Of a stretch of 64,000 nt of DNA, positions 46,828-57,128 are shown piece after piece. The position numbers and the translations under genes were made by a program. Each line of letters opens with the position of its first letter. The stretch's first letter is position 1. The notes beneath the pieces were generated by a model that saw only the letters and a list, made by a program, of their open reading frames with translations, ran no database searches and was not told the origin of the DNA. This DNA is from Pseudomonas sp. ANT_H12B (GTDB taxonomy: Bacteria > Pseudomonadota > Gammaproteobacteria > Pseudomonadales > Pseudomonadaceae). The stretch lies in NCBI RefSeq assembly GCF_008369325.1, contig NZ_VOBI01000001.1:186001-250000 (forward strand), written 5' to 3'.

Positions 46828-47042
46828 CTACGCATCCTGCAACCCCGCCAATTTCTCCGGATTGCGCATGATGAAAATCCGGCTCACCTGCCTTGCTTCG
46901 TCAAAGCCAAAGGTCATCGATGCCGTGATAACGCCGTCAGCCTTGATGATTACCCCTTGAGCGCCGTTGATATCTCTTGAGCCAGCATCACGGTCAGGGT
47001 GGTGGTAGAGCCGCTGGTGATGGCGCGGTGGAAAGCGCTCAG
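46828..47042 (-). pseudogene. Remnant of a SigJ-like sigma factor, SnoaL-type C-terminal domain
   Basis: The frame reading AFHRAITSGSTTTLTVMLAQ (near 46974-47039) continues in another frame as INGAQGVIIKADGVITASM and then VSRIFIMRNPEKLAGL, ending at a TAG at 46828. Both pieces match the SnoaL-like C-terminus of ECF41/SigJ sigma factors, but about 60 residues between them and all of the sigma-2/sigma-4 region are gone. The frame changes near 46970. This is therefore a double-deletion relic fused to the neighbouring relic. Confidence 0.7.
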
Positions 47043-47275
47043 TAGTTGATCGGTCCAGGCCAGGGCGGCACGTTCGGCGCTGGTGAAATCACTGACGTGG
47101 CGCCAGACGATCAGGCGATCGAGACGTTCGTTGGTCTCGTTGGCTTCACGGGCTTCGCGGGTGTGCATTTTCACGCAGAAACCGCATTGGTTGATCTGCG
47201 AAGCCCGCAAGTGGATCAGGTGTTTGAGGGATTCAACAGGATGACGATTGAGAATTCGGCTTTGTGACGTGCGCT
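47040..47275 (-). pseudogene. Remnant of a carboxymuconolactone decarboxylase-family (AhpD-like) gene
   Basis: HLIHLRASQINQCGFCVKMH with its CxxC and H is the active-site segment of AhpD-like proteins. It continues as TREAREANETNERLDRL and ERAALAWTDQLL, then switches directly into sigma-factor sequence. The N-terminus is reduced to a few residues. AhpD-like and SigJ-like genes are often neighbours in pseudomonads, so deletion across both is the simplest history. Confidence 0.7.
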
Positions 47276-47300
47276 GTTTTCTCAGCGCACGCCAGACATT

Positions 47301-48584
47301 TCAAGCCGCCAATTGACCGCTGGCAATCGCCGCCGACGCCGCCAGCATTGCCCGCAACAACACCGCACACCCGGCCGCCAGATCATCCGGCGCGGCGTTT
47401 TCGATTTCGTTGTGGCTGATGCCGCCTTCGCACGGTACGAAGATCATCCCGGCCGGGCCAAGTTCGGCGAGGAAGATTGCGTCGTGCCCTGCCCCGCTGA
47501 CGATGTCCATGTGCGTCAGGCCCAGTCCCTGAGCCGCATCGCGTACCGCTTCGACGCAGCCTTTGTCGAAGTACAGCGGCGGGAAATCAGCAGTGGGAGT
47601 CAGTTCAAAGGTCAGGCCGTGCGCGTGGCAGGTGGTTTCTATGACTTCGCGGACTTCGGCGATCATCGAGTCCAGGCGTGCCGGTTCCAGGTGCCGGAAG
47701 TCCAGGGTCATGCGCGCTTCGCCGGGGATGACGTTGCGCGAGCCGGGATAGGCTTGCAGGCAGCCGACGGTGCCGCAGGCGTGGGGTTGATGGCCGAGAG
47801 CGGCGCGGTTGACGGCGCCGACGATGATCGAGGCGCCGACCAGGGCATCCTTGCGCAGGTGCATTGGGGTTGGGCCGGCATGGGCCTCGACGCCGCGCAA
47901 TTTCAGGTCGAACCATTTCTGGCCGAGCGCGCCCATCACCACGCCGATGGTTTTGTGTTCGTCTTCGAGGATCGGCCCTTGTTCGATGTGTGCCTCGAAA
48001 TAGGCGCCGACCGCATGACCGCTGACGGCTCGCGGGCCGGCGTAACCAATGGCGTTCAGCGCTTCACCGACGGAGACGCCTTCGGCATCGACCTTGGCCA
48101 GGGTTTCTTCGAGGGTGAATTTTTCCGCGAATACGCCGGAGCCCATCATGCACGGGGCGAAGCGTGAACCTTCTTCGTTGGTCCAGACCACCACTTCCAG
48201 CGGTGCTTCGGTTTCTACGCCGAGGTCATTGAGGGTGCGCAGTACTTCGACCCCGGCCAGTACGCCGAAGCAGCCGTCGAATTTGCCGCCCGTGGGCTGG
48301 GTGTCGATGTGGCTGCCGGTCATCACCGGTGGCAGGTTCGGGTTGCGACCGGGGCGACGGGCGAAGATGTTGCCGACAGCGTCGATACTGACGGTGCAAC
48401 CGGCCTCCTCGCACCAGTTGACGAAAATGTCCCGGGCCTGACGGTCGAGGTCGGTCAGAGCCAGGCGGCAGACACCACCCTTGACCGTCGCGCCGAGCTT
48501 GGCCAGTTCCATGAGCGACTGCCACAGGCGGTCGCGGTTGATGTGCTGATGGGTGGACTGCAGAACGTCTACGGCAGCGTTCAT
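47301..48584 (-). CDS. hyuC: N-carbamoyl-beta-alanine amidohydrolase (M20 family)
   Basis: Third step of reductive pyrimidine breakdown: hydrolyses N-carbamoyl-beta-alanine (or -aminoisobutyrate) to beta-alanine, CO2 and ammonia. The 427-residue M20 enzyme has the two-metal ligands in TGSHIDTQ, GGKFDGCFG, NEEGSRF, AHIEQGP and the closing SHNE. HAGPTPM is the dimerisation/lid motif. It sits in one operon with the NCS1 permease, on the opposite strand to hydA-preT-preA. Allantoate or hydantoin derivatives are alternatives, but the neighbours favour beta-ureidopropionase. The ATG at 48584 has GGAG upstream. Confidence 0.88.
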   Translation of the reverse strand: MNAAVDVLQSTHQHINRDRLWQSLMELAKLGATVKGGVCRLALTDLDRQARDIFVNWCEEAGCTVSIDAVGNIFARRPGRNPNLPPVMTGSHIDTQPTGGKFDGCFGVLAGVEVLRTLNDLGVETEAPLEVVVWTNEEGSRFAPCMMGSGVFAEKFTLEETLAKVDAEGVSVGEALNAIGYAGPRAVSGHAVGAYFEAHIEQGPILEDEHKTIGVVMGALGQKWFDLKLRGVEAHAGPTPMHLRKDALVGASIIVGAVNRAALGHQPHACGTVGCLQAYPGSRNVIPGEARMTLDFRHLEPARLDSMIAEVREVIETTCHAHGLTFELTPTADFPPLYFDKGCVEAVRDAAQGLGLTHMDIVSGAGHDAIFLAELGPAGMIFVPCEGGISHNEIENAAPDDLAAGCAVLLRAMLAASAAIASGQLAA

Positions 48585-48612
48585 GATGATCTCCTCGGTT
48601 GTTCTTCTGATA

Positions 48613-48716
48613 GTTCCCACGCTCTGCGTGGGAATTCATCCGTGGACGCTCTGCGTCCGCTTCTGGGACGCGGAGCGTCCCGGGCTGCATTCCCACGCAA
48701 AGCGTGGGAACGATCA
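48613..48716. repeat. Composite of three cccacgc-type palindromes
   Basis: GTTCCCACGC/GCGTGGGAA at 48613-48634, GGACGC/GCGTCC-type repeats at 48643-48685, and TTCCCACGC/GCGTGGGAA at 48690-48710. They fill the gap between the permease and amidohydrolase genes. Confidence 0.8.
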
Positions 48717-48720
48717 CTCC

Positions 48721-50205
48721 TTAAACCGCAGTTTTCGCTACGGACGGGCTGGGGCGCATTGAGCACAACCCGTAATAAATCAGCCCGCCCAACGCCGAGC
48801 CGGTGAACCAGCCGTAGCTGTAGAACCAGCTGAAGGCATCGCTGCCCAAGGACAACAGCGTCAATACCACCGGCACACCAAACGCGATGAAGCCGAACCA
48901 GTTCCACGCCGGATACACGTCATCGCGATAAAGACCGGCCAGGTCAAGTTGCTGTTTCTTGATCAGGAAATAGTCCACCACCATGATCCCGGCGATCGGT
49001 CCCAGCAGGCTGGAATAACCGAGCAGCCAATTGGAATAGACCGTTTCCAGGCTGACATCAGAGACGATCAGCCCAAGTTTTTTCAGCAGTTCATGGCCCA
49101 TCAGCACCAACCCCACCAATCCCGTCAACATCACCGCTTTGGTGCGGTTGATGACTTTGGGGGCGATATTCTGGAAGTCATTGGTCGGCGATACGATGTT
49201 GGCCGCCGTGTTGGTGGACAACGTGGCAATGATGATCAGCGCCATGGCCAGGGCTACCCAGACCGGGCTCTGGATATGGCCGATCAGGGTGACCGGATCG
49301 GACACGCTGACGCCCACCAGCTTCACTGACGCGGCGGTCATGACGACGCCGAGCGCAGCAAACAGGAACATGGTCAGCGGCAAGCCGATGATCTGCCCGA
49401 CAATCTGGTCCTTCTGGCTTTTCGCGTAGCGGCTGAAGTCCGGGATGTTCAACGACAACGTCGCCCAGAACCCGACCATGGCGGTCAGCCCGGCGGCGAA
49501 GTAACTGACCACGCTGGCGCCTTCGGGACGCTTGGCCGGAATCGCCATCAACTCGGTCATCGACACATTTGGCATCGCCCAAACCAGCAGCCCCACACCC
49601 ACCAGCACCAACAGCGGTGCAGAGAGCGTTTCCAACCATTTGATCGACTCGGCGCCACGAATCACCACCCATAGATTCAATACCCAGAACACCATGAAAC
49701 CGATGACTTCACCGGTACCGCCAAGGGACTTCCAGCCTTCGAACACCGAGCCCAGAAACAGGTGAATGGCCAGCCCGCCGAACATCGTCTGGATGCCGAA
49801 CCAGCCACACGCCACCAAGGCGCGGATCAAACAGGGAATGTTGGAGCCGAGAATGCCGAATGACGAACGCAGCAACACCGGAAACGGAATACCGTACTTG
49901 GTGCCGGGGAAGGCATTCAGGGTCAGGGGGATCAGCACAATGATGTTGGCGAACAGTATCGCCAGCAGCGCTTCGCCAACGCTCAAGCCGAAATAGGCGG
50001 TGAGCACCCCGCCGAGGGTGTAGGTCGGCACGCAGATCGACATGCCGACCCACAAGGCGGTGATGTGCCATTTGTTCCAGGTTCGTTCGCGCACCTTGGT
50101 GGGTGCCATGTCGTGGTTGTAACGGGGACTGTCGAGGACGTCGCTGCCGGCTTCGAGCTCAAACAAGCCGTCGCGCTCGGTCACTTGCGATCTGATCTGT
50201 TGCAT
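48721..50205 (-). CDS. NCS1-family nucleobase permease
   Basis: Imports pyrimidine bases or related compounds with protons or sodium. The 494-residue protein has about twelve hydrophobic segments. NHDMAPTKVRERTWNKWHI, split here as NHDMAPTKVRERT and WNKWHI, is the NCS1 start motif. GLTAMVGFWATLSLNIPDFSRYAKSQ (the SLNIPDFSRYAKS part) is the substrate-pocket stretch. GVAMQQIRSQ is preceded by GGAG, so the ATG at 50205 is preferred over one at 50241. It lies 136 bp upstream of hyuC and diverges from hydA, placing it in the pyrimidine locus (PydX-like). Confidence 0.9.
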   Translation of the reverse strand: MQQIRSQVTERDGLFELEAGSDVLDSPRYNHDMAPTKVRERTWNKWHITALWVGMSICVPTYTLGGVLTAYFGLSVGEALLAILFANIIVLIPLTLNAFPGTKYGIPFPVLLRSSFGILGSNIPCLIRALVACGWFGIQTMFGGLAIHLFLGSVFEGWKSLGGTGEVIGFMVFWVLNLWVVIRGAESIKWLETLSAPLLVLVGVGLLVWAMPNVSMTELMAIPAKRPEGASVVSYFAAGLTAMVGFWATLSLNIPDFSRYAKSQKDQIVGQIIGLPLTMFLFAALGVVMTAASVKLVGVSVSDPVTLIGHIQSPVWVALAMALIIIATLSTNTAANIVSPTNDFQNIAPKVINRTKAVMLTGLVGLVLMGHELLKKLGLIVSDVSLETVYSNWLLGYSSLLGPIAGIMVVDYFLIKKQQLDLAGLYRDDVYPAWNWFGFIAFGVPVVLTLLSLGSDAFSWFYSYGWFTGSALGGLIYYGLCSMRPSPSVAKTAV

Positions 50206-50600
50206 GGCCACTCCACTGTTCTTTTGATTATTTTTGCTCATCAGGGGCTGGCGCCGAGAGCGCAGCCGGACGATGGCCGGAGGAACTGACAACTTTTACG
50301 GGCCGGCCAAGGTGTCAGCGGCGGCATCAATAAACGTGCCGGAGCCCCGCTGGCGCATTGGGCAGTGCCATAAAAACTTTGTAAACCACTGATGTTTATC
50401 AGCTTATTTATTCAACTATCGAATCCCCGGTTACTTGTCTGCTCACTCAGGCCGAATGTAAGGCAAGTTGTCCGAACAGTCAGGACTCAATCTGGTGCAC
50501 TGCACTTTTTTTCAAAGTTGCGCATCAACCATAGACCATCCTCAAGCGGCTGATTTCACATAAGAAATCTCGTCTATTTTTAGAACCTGTCAAGTGAGTC

Positions 50601-50626
50601 AAAATGGTGAGAGGGCTCACCGTTTT
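50601..50626. promoter_or_regulatory. Hairpin-forming palindrome AAAATGGTGAG/CTCACCGTTTT
   Basis: Two 11-base arms pair apart from one G-T position, around a five-base loop, with A-rich and T-rich flanks. It could be a bidirectional terminator or an operator. It is about 200 bp before hydA. Confidence 0.55.
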
Positions 50627-50723
50627 GGTGATTTCTAACTTATTTCGTTATATTTCATATATTTAAAACAAATATAAGCTTATAAATATTTTCTTGCTCA
50701 TTCCCTGATCTCAGACTAGCTTC

Positions 50724-50749
50724 TATTCCTGACAGCGTTGACAGGAATA
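50724..50749. promoter_or_regulatory. TATTCCTG/CAGGAATA palindrome, candidate PydR operator
   Basis: A 26-bp palindrome with 22 matching positions: outer arms TATTCCTG and CAGGAATA, inner CAGCGTTG. It ends 74 bp before the hydA start, where a repressor site is expected. The TTGACAGG core also occurs reversed at about 50586. The TetR regulator at 55133 is the natural candidate to bind it. Confidence 0.5.
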
Positions 50750-50784
50750 CACCTGTTTGCGTCAGCTTCATATAAAACATTTAG

Positions 50785-52263
<1,479 letters not shown>

Positions 52264-52275
52264 GATCGAGGCCTT

Positions 52276-52351
52276 CGGCCATCGCGGGCAAGCCCGCTCC
52301 CACAGGAAAACGCATTCCAAATGTGGGGGAGTGGCTTGCCCGCGATGGCGT
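52276..52351. repeat. REP element pair (BIME) within the pyrimidine operon
   Basis: ggccatcgcgggcaagcccg continuing to ctcccacagg, and inverted gtggcttgcccgcgatggcg, between hydA and preT. Confidence 0.85.
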
Positions 52352-52419
52352 CGGCACAGGCAACACAAAAACCAATGCCCATCAGAGGCAGTACCTCAAA
52401 TAACCGTGAGGCCAACACC

Positions 52420-53787
52420 GTGATCAAGACCCTGAACCATCTCCCGCATCCGTACGAGAATGCGGCCGCCCTCGCCAGCCATTTCACCGATCTGGCACCG
52501 CCACTCAACGAGCGTCAGGCGCATCTGGAAGCCTCGCGCTGCCTGTACTGCTACGACGCGCCGTGTGTGAATGCCTGTCCGAGCGAGATCGATATTCCAT
52601 CGTTCATCCGCAATATCCATCAGGAAAACGTGCAGGGCGCCGCGCAGAAAATCCTCTCGGCGAACATCCTCGGCGGCAGTTGCGCCCGGGTTTGCCCGAC
52701 AGAAATCCTGTGCCAGCAAGCCTGCGTGCGCAACAACGCCCACGAATGCGCACCGGTGTTGATTGGCCTGTTGCAGCGATATGCGGTGGACAACGCACAC
52801 TTTCTCGAACACCCCTTCACGCGGGCCGCTTCAACCGGCAAGCGCATCGCTGTGGTCGGTGCCGGCCCGGCTGGGTTGTCTTGCGCTCACCGCAGCGCCA
52901 TGCACGGCCATGACGTGGTGATTTTCGAGGCACGGGAAAAGGCGGGCGGACTCAACGAATACGGGATCGCCAAGTACAAACTGGTGGACGATTACGCGCA
53001 AAAGGAACTGGATTTCTTGCTGGAAATCGGCGGAATTGAAATCCGCCACGGGCAGAAACTCGGCGAGAACCTGACCCTCAGCGAACTGCATCAGCAATTC
53101 GACGCGGTGTTCCTGGGCCTCGGTCTGGCTGCGAGCAAACAACTTGGCCTGTCGCACGAGGATGCACCCGGTTTGCTGGCCGCCACCGACTACATCCGTG
53201 AACTGCGCCAGGCTGATGACCTGACTCAACTGCCCCTGGCGGATCACTGCATCGTCCTCGGCGCCGGTAACACGGCCATCGACATGGCCGTGCAAATGGC
53301 TCGCCTCGGGGCTCGCGATGTCAATCTGGTGTACCGCCGCGGTGTCGAGGAAATGGGCGCCACCGGCCATGAACAGGATATCGCCAAGGCCAATCAGGTA
53401 CGGCTGTTGACCTGGGCTCAACCCGAAGAAGTGCTGCTCGATGAGAACGGCCAGGTGCGCGGTATGCGGTTCGCCCGCACGCAACTGATGGAAGGTCGCC
53501 TGCAAACCACCGGAGAAACCTTCGAACTGGCCGCCGACGCGATCTTCAAAGCCATCGGCCAAGCGTTCGATGCAAGCGCCCTCGCCGATCCGCTGGCCCG
53601 TGAGCTCAAGCGTCAGGGTGACCGGATTCAGGTGGACGAAAACCTGCGTACCAGCATCCCCGGCGTGTATGCCGGCGGCGACTGCACCAGCCTTGATCAG
53701 GACCTTACCGTGCAGGCAGTGCAACACGGTAAACGGGCCGCCGAGGCCATTAACGCCCACCTCATGCTCAACGTGGAGGCTGCGTAA
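52420..53787 (+). CDS. preT: NAD-dependent dihydropyrimidine dehydrogenase, subunit PreT
   Basis: Electron-input subunit of the PreTA enzyme that reduces uracil and thymine with NADH (or the reverse). The 455-residue protein begins with two [4Fe-4S] sites: CLYCYDAPCVNACPSEIDIP and CARVCPTEILCQQAC. The FAD motif GAGPAGLSCAHRSA and the NAD motif GAGNTAIDMAVQMARLGA follow. GGDCTSLDQDLTVQAVQHGK closes the FAD site. Translation starts at a GTG (52420) with GAGG nine bases upstream; upstream in-frame sequence is REP DNA. preA begins directly after the stop. Confidence 0.92.
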   Translation: MIKTLNHLPHPYENAAALASHFTDLAPPLNERQAHLEASRCLYCYDAPCVNACPSEIDIPSFIRNIHQENVQGAAQKILSANILGGSCARVCPTEILCQQACVRNNAHECAPVLIGLLQRYAVDNAHFLEHPFTRAASTGKRIAVVGAGPAGLSCAHRSAMHGHDVVIFEAREKAGGLNEYGIAKYKLVDDYAQKELDFLLEIGGIEIRHGQKLGENLTLSELHQQFDAVFLGLGLAASKQLGLSHEDAPGLLAATDYIRELRQADDLTQLPLADHCIVLGAGNTAIDMAVQMARLGARDVNLVYRRGVEEMGATGHEQDIAKANQVRLLTWAQPEEVLLDENGQVRGMRFARTQLMEGRLQTTGETFELAADAIFKAIGQAFDASALADPLARELKRQGDRIQVDENLRTSIPGVYAGGDCTSLDQDLTVQAVQHGKRAAEAINAHLMLNVEAA

Positions 53788-55062
53788 ATGGCCGATCTCT
53801 CGATTGTCTTCGCCGGCATCAAAGCCCCCAATCCATTCTGGCTGGCGTCCGCGCCGCCCACCGACAAGGCCTACAACGTGGTCCGCGCCTTCGAGGCCGG
53901 CTGGGGTGGCGTCGTCTGGAAAACCCTGGGTGAAGACCCGGCGGCAGTCAACGTCTCGTCGCGTTACTCGGCGCACTTCGGCGCCAACCGCGAAGTGGTG
54001 GGCTTCAATAACATCGAGCTGATTACCGATCGCTCGCTGGAAATCAACTTGCGGGAAATCACCCAGGTCAAAAAGGACTGGCCGGACCGCGCGCTGATCG
54101 TTTCGCTGATGGTGCCCTGCGTCGAAGAATCCTGGAAATTCATCCTGCCGCTGGTGGAAGCGACCGGTGCCGACGGCATCGAACTGAACTTTGGCTGCCC
54201 GCATGGCATGCCGGAACGCGGCATGGGCGCAGCGGTCGGCCAGGTGCCGGAGTACGTCGAACAAGTGACCCGCTGGTGCAAGACCTATTGCTCGCTACCG
54301 GTGATCGTCAAGCTCACGCCGAACATCACCGACATTCGCGTCGCCGCCCGCGCGGCCCACCGTGGCGGTGCCGATGCGGTGTCGCTGATCAACACCATCA
54401 ACTCGATCACCAGCGTCAATCTGGAGCACATGGTCGCCAATCCCGCCGTCGGCAGCCAAAGCACTCACGGCGGTTATTGCGGTTCGGCGGTCAAGCCGAT
54501 TGCACTGAACATGGTCGCCGAAATCGCCCGCGACCCTCAGACTCAGGGACTGCCGATCTCCGGCATTGGCGGCATTGGCACCTGGCGCGATGCAGCGGAA
54601 TTCATTGCGCTGGGCAGCGGCTCGGTGCAGGTGTGCACGGCGGCGATGCTGCACGGATTCCGGATTGTCGAAGAGATGAAGGACGGTTTGTCACGCTGGA
54701 TGGACAGTCAGGGCTATGCCAGCGTGTCAGAGTTTTCCGGGCGTGCGGTGGGCAACACCACGGACTGGAAGTACCTGGACATCAACTATCAGGTGATTGC
54801 CAGGATTGACCAGGAGGCCTGCATCGGTTGCGGTCGCTGCCATATCGCGTGTGAAGATACGTCGCACCAGGCGGTTGCCAGCCTCAAGCAGGCGGACGGC
54901 ACGCACAAATATGAAGTGATCGATGATGAGTGCGTGGGCTGCAATTTGTGCCAGATCACCTGCCCGGTGCAAGATTGTATCGAGATGGTGCCGATGGACA
55001 CGGGCAAGCCGTTTCTGGACTGGAATCATGATCCGAGGAATCCCTACCATGTCGCTCCCTGA
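53788..55062 (+). CDS. preA: NAD-dependent dihydropyrimidine dehydrogenase, subunit PreA
   Basis: Catalytic subunit that binds the pyrimidine. The 424-residue protein has a dihydroorotate-dehydrogenase-like FMN barrel (ASAPPTDKAYNVVRAFEAGW, IELNFGCPHGMPERGMGAAV). The active-site Cys-containing GCPHGMPERGMG loop is present. The C-terminal ferredoxin part has two [4Fe-4S] clusters: CIGCGRCHIACED and CVGCNLCQITCPVQDC. It follows preT with no spacing and ends the operon. Together with PreT it begins the reductive pathway completed by hydA and hyuC. Confidence 0.94.
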   Translation: MADLSIVFAGIKAPNPFWLASAPPTDKAYNVVRAFEAGWGGVVWKTLGEDPAAVNVSSRYSAHFGANREVVGFNNIELITDRSLEINLREITQVKKDWPDRALIVSLMVPCVEESWKFILPLVEATGADGIELNFGCPHGMPERGMGAAVGQVPEYVEQVTRWCKTYCSLPVIVKLTPNITDIRVAARAAHRGGADAVSLINTINSITSVNLEHMVANPAVGSQSTHGGYCGSAVKPIALNMVAEIARDPQTQGLPISGIGGIGTWRDAAEFIALGSGSVQVCTAAMLHGFRIVEEMKDGLSRWMDSQGYASVSEFSGRAVGNTTDWKYLDINYQVIARIDQEACIGCGRCHIACEDTSHQAVASLKQADGTHKYEVIDDECVGCNLCQITCPVQDCIEMVPMDTGKPFLDWNHDPRNPYHVAP

Positions 55063-55083
55063 ACTCAGCAGCGCCTGAACTGC

Positions 55084-55111
55084 CGCCATCGCGGGCTTGC
55101 CCGCGATGGGG
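55084..55111. repeat. REP element
   Basis: gccatcgcgggcttgcccgc followed by gatgg, a single palindromic unit in the gap between preA and the TetR gene. Confidence 0.8.
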
Positions 55112-55132
55112 CCAGCCGCCTCACCGCAAAGC

Positions 55133-55753
55133 TCACGGCTCCAACCCAATCCCGCGCAAGATCACACTGGTCACCGTCTGCACCGCCCGCTCGAACTGCA
55201 TGTCCGACAGCGGCTGATGGTCGTTCAGAATATTCACCTGGTGATCGAAGTCAGCGTAATGCTGGGTCGAGGCCCAGATCATGTACAGCAGGCTCGAAGG
55301 CTCCACCGGCAGGATGCGTTTGTCGTCCACCCACTGGCGGATTTTTGCCTCTTTCATCTTCGCCCAGTCATACAGGCTCACGTCCAGCCTCTCACCCAGG
55401 GTCGGTGCGCCGTGGATGATTTCGTTGGCCCAGACTTTCGAACCGTAAGGCCGGCTGCGAGAGTGGTTCATCTTGGCGCGAATGTAGCTGCTGAGCACCA
55501 CGCGCGGGTCGTCGAACATTTCGAAGCACAACGCGTCCTGCTTCCACACTTCCAGCAAACCCAACAGCACCGCGCTGTACAGCTCGCTCTTGGTGCTGAA
55601 GTAGTAATGCAGATTGGAGCGTGGCAGCTGCACTTCGGCGGCGATGTCGGCCATGGCGGTGCTGCCAAAACCTTTTTCGGCGAAAACCTTTTCGGCTCCC
55701 AACAGAATTTTCTCGACGTTACTGCGACGAATCTCGATCTTGTGATTGCCCAT
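55133..55753 (-). CDS. TetR-family regulator, RutR/PydR-like
   Basis: 206 residues. The helix-turn-helix is KILLGAEKVFAEKGFGSTAM, then DIAAEVQLPRSNLHYYFSTK. The C-terminal domain, WANEIIHGAPTLGERLDV with SLLYMIWASTQHYADFDHQV, strongly resembles RutR, the uracil-responsive regulator. GGGAG stands six bases before the ATG at 55753. It converges on preA and probably represses or activates the pyrimidine locus in response to uracil or thymine. The gene name PydR would fit but is inferred. Confidence 0.88.
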   Translation of the reverse strand: MGNHKIEIRRSNVEKILLGAEKVFAEKGFGSTAMADIAAEVQLPRSNLHYYFSTKSELYSAVLLGLLEVWKQDALCFEMFDDPRVVLSSYIRAKMNHSRSRPYGSKVWANEIIHGAPTLGERLDVSLYDWAKMKEAKIRQWVDDKRILPVEPSSLLYMIWASTQHYADFDHQVNILNDHQPLSDMQFERAVQTVTSVILRGIGLEP

Positions 55754-55891
55754 GAGGGCTCCCTGACAACAGCATGGGTCAAGACTAGCATCCGCTCTAC
55801 GTCGCGGCGACAGGGGAAAACGAAACTTCGTATACCGACTTCGTGCAGCTAAACTGTGCACTTCTTCGAACCTGCCTCTGAGGTATCCACG

Positions 55892-56257
55892 ATGCTGCTC
55901 AAGAAAACCCTGACCACTGCCGCCCTGCTCGGCTCGCTGTTCGCCGCCACGTCGGTGTTCGCCCATGCTCATCTGAAAAGTCAGACCCCGGCCGCCGACA
56001 GCACCGTGAGTGCGCCGTCGGAACTGCGCCTGGTGTTTTCCGAAGGTGTTGAAGCGACCTTCACCAAGGTCTCGATCAGCAAGGACGGTGCCGATGTGCC
56101 GGTGAAAAGCCTGGCCACCGAAGGCAGCGACAAGAAGACCCTAGTCGTTACCCCGGCCGCACCGTTGGCGGCAGGTGCCTACAAAGTCGAGTGGCACGCG
56201 GTGTCGGTCGATACCCACAAAAGCGAAGGCGCCTACAGCTTCAAGGTTGGCCAGTAA
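55892..56257 (+). CDS. copC: CopC-domain periplasmic copper protein
   Basis: 121 residues. The signal peptide MLLKKTLTTAALLGSLFAATSVFA is cut before HAHLKSQTPA, which puts a histidine at the mature N-terminus as needed for Cu(II) binding in CopC/YobA. The second ligand histidines are in EWHAVSVDTHKSEGAYSF. The Met-rich Cu(I) site of CopC from plasmid cop operons is missing, so this is the Cu(II)-only form. copD follows four bases later. Confidence 0.92.
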   Translation: MLLKKTLTTAALLGSLFAATSVFAHAHLKSQTPAADSTVSAPSELRLVFSEGVEATFTKVSISKDGADVPVKSLATEGSDKKTLVVTPAAPLAAGAYKVEWHAVSVDTHKSEGAYSFKVGQ

Positions 56258-56260
56258 TTC

Positions 56261-57118
56261 ATGACGAGCGCGATGGTGCTGTGCCGCTTCCTGCATTTCA
56301 CCGTGGTGCTGATGCTGTTCGGAGCCTGGGTCTTCCGGCCCCTCTTGTCAGGCCGAGACCCGGCACTGGATCGGCGACTGGCCCGTGTGGCTCCATGGCT
56401 CGCGGCCGTCGCGCTGGTCAGCGGCGTGGGTTGGCTGCTACTGATCACCGCCAGCATGGCCGGTTCCTGGGACGCGGCGTTCGATCCCTCGACACTGCGG
56501 CTCGTGTTGCGCAAGACATTTTTCGGCCAGGTCTGGAGCTGGCATTTGCTGCTGAATGTTTTGCTCGTGACGCTGCTGCTGACTCCCCTACGGTCCAACC
56601 TGCCCTTGCGAATAACCCTGAGCGGCCTGCTGGTGGCCACGTTGGCCCCGGTCGGTCACGGCGCCATGCTCGACGGGCTCAGCGGCCAATTGTTGATCCT
56701 CAATCAAATCGTTCACCTGATCTGCGTCGGCGCGTGGCTCGGCGGCCTGATGCTGTTGGTGATGATCCTTCGGCAACCTGCGGGGCAACCCGTGAGCGCA
56801 ATATTGCAACGCTTCAGCGGCGTCGGTTATGGACTGGTCGCGGGACTGCTGCTGAGCGGTTTGATCAACGTGCGGGTGCTCACCGGGGCGTTCTGGCCGA
56901 CGCCGTTACTGTCCGGTTTTGCCTTCATCCTGCTGATCAAGGTTGTTCTGGTGGTCATGATGCTGGGGTTGGCGCTGTTCAACCGGCTGCGGATCAATGA
57001 TTGCGAGCAGCGGCTGGCGACGCTGAAAACCAGCGTGATCCTGGAGTGGATGCTGGGGATGGGTGCCGTAGCAGCCGTTTCTTTACTCGGCACCATGCCG
57101 CCGATGATAACTGGCTAA
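56261..57118 (+). CDS. copD: CopD-family copper resistance membrane protein
   Basis: 285 residues with about eight hydrophobic segments. Conserved histidines lie in FLHFTVVLMLFGAW, WSWHLLLN, PVGHGAMLDG and NQIVHLICVGAWLGG, as in the copper-permeating CopD family. It is paired with copC, four bases upstream, so the two probably act together in copper uptake or homeostasis. The copA and copB genes of large cop operons are absent. A REP pair follows. Confidence 0.9.
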   Translation: MTSAMVLCRFLHFTVVLMLFGAWVFRPLLSGRDPALDRRLARVAPWLAAVALVSGVGWLLLITASMAGSWDAAFDPSTLRLVLRKTFFGQVWSWHLLLNVLLVTLLLTPLRSNLPLRITLSGLLVATLAPVGHGAMLDGLSGQLLILNQIVHLICVGAWLGGLMLLVMILRQPAGQPVSAILQRFSGVGYGLVAGLLLSGLINVRVLTGAFWPTPLLSGFAFILLIKVVLVVMMLGLALFNRLRINDCEQRLATLKTSVILEWMLGMGAVAAVSLLGTMPPMITG

Positions 57119-57128
57119 AACACCATCC

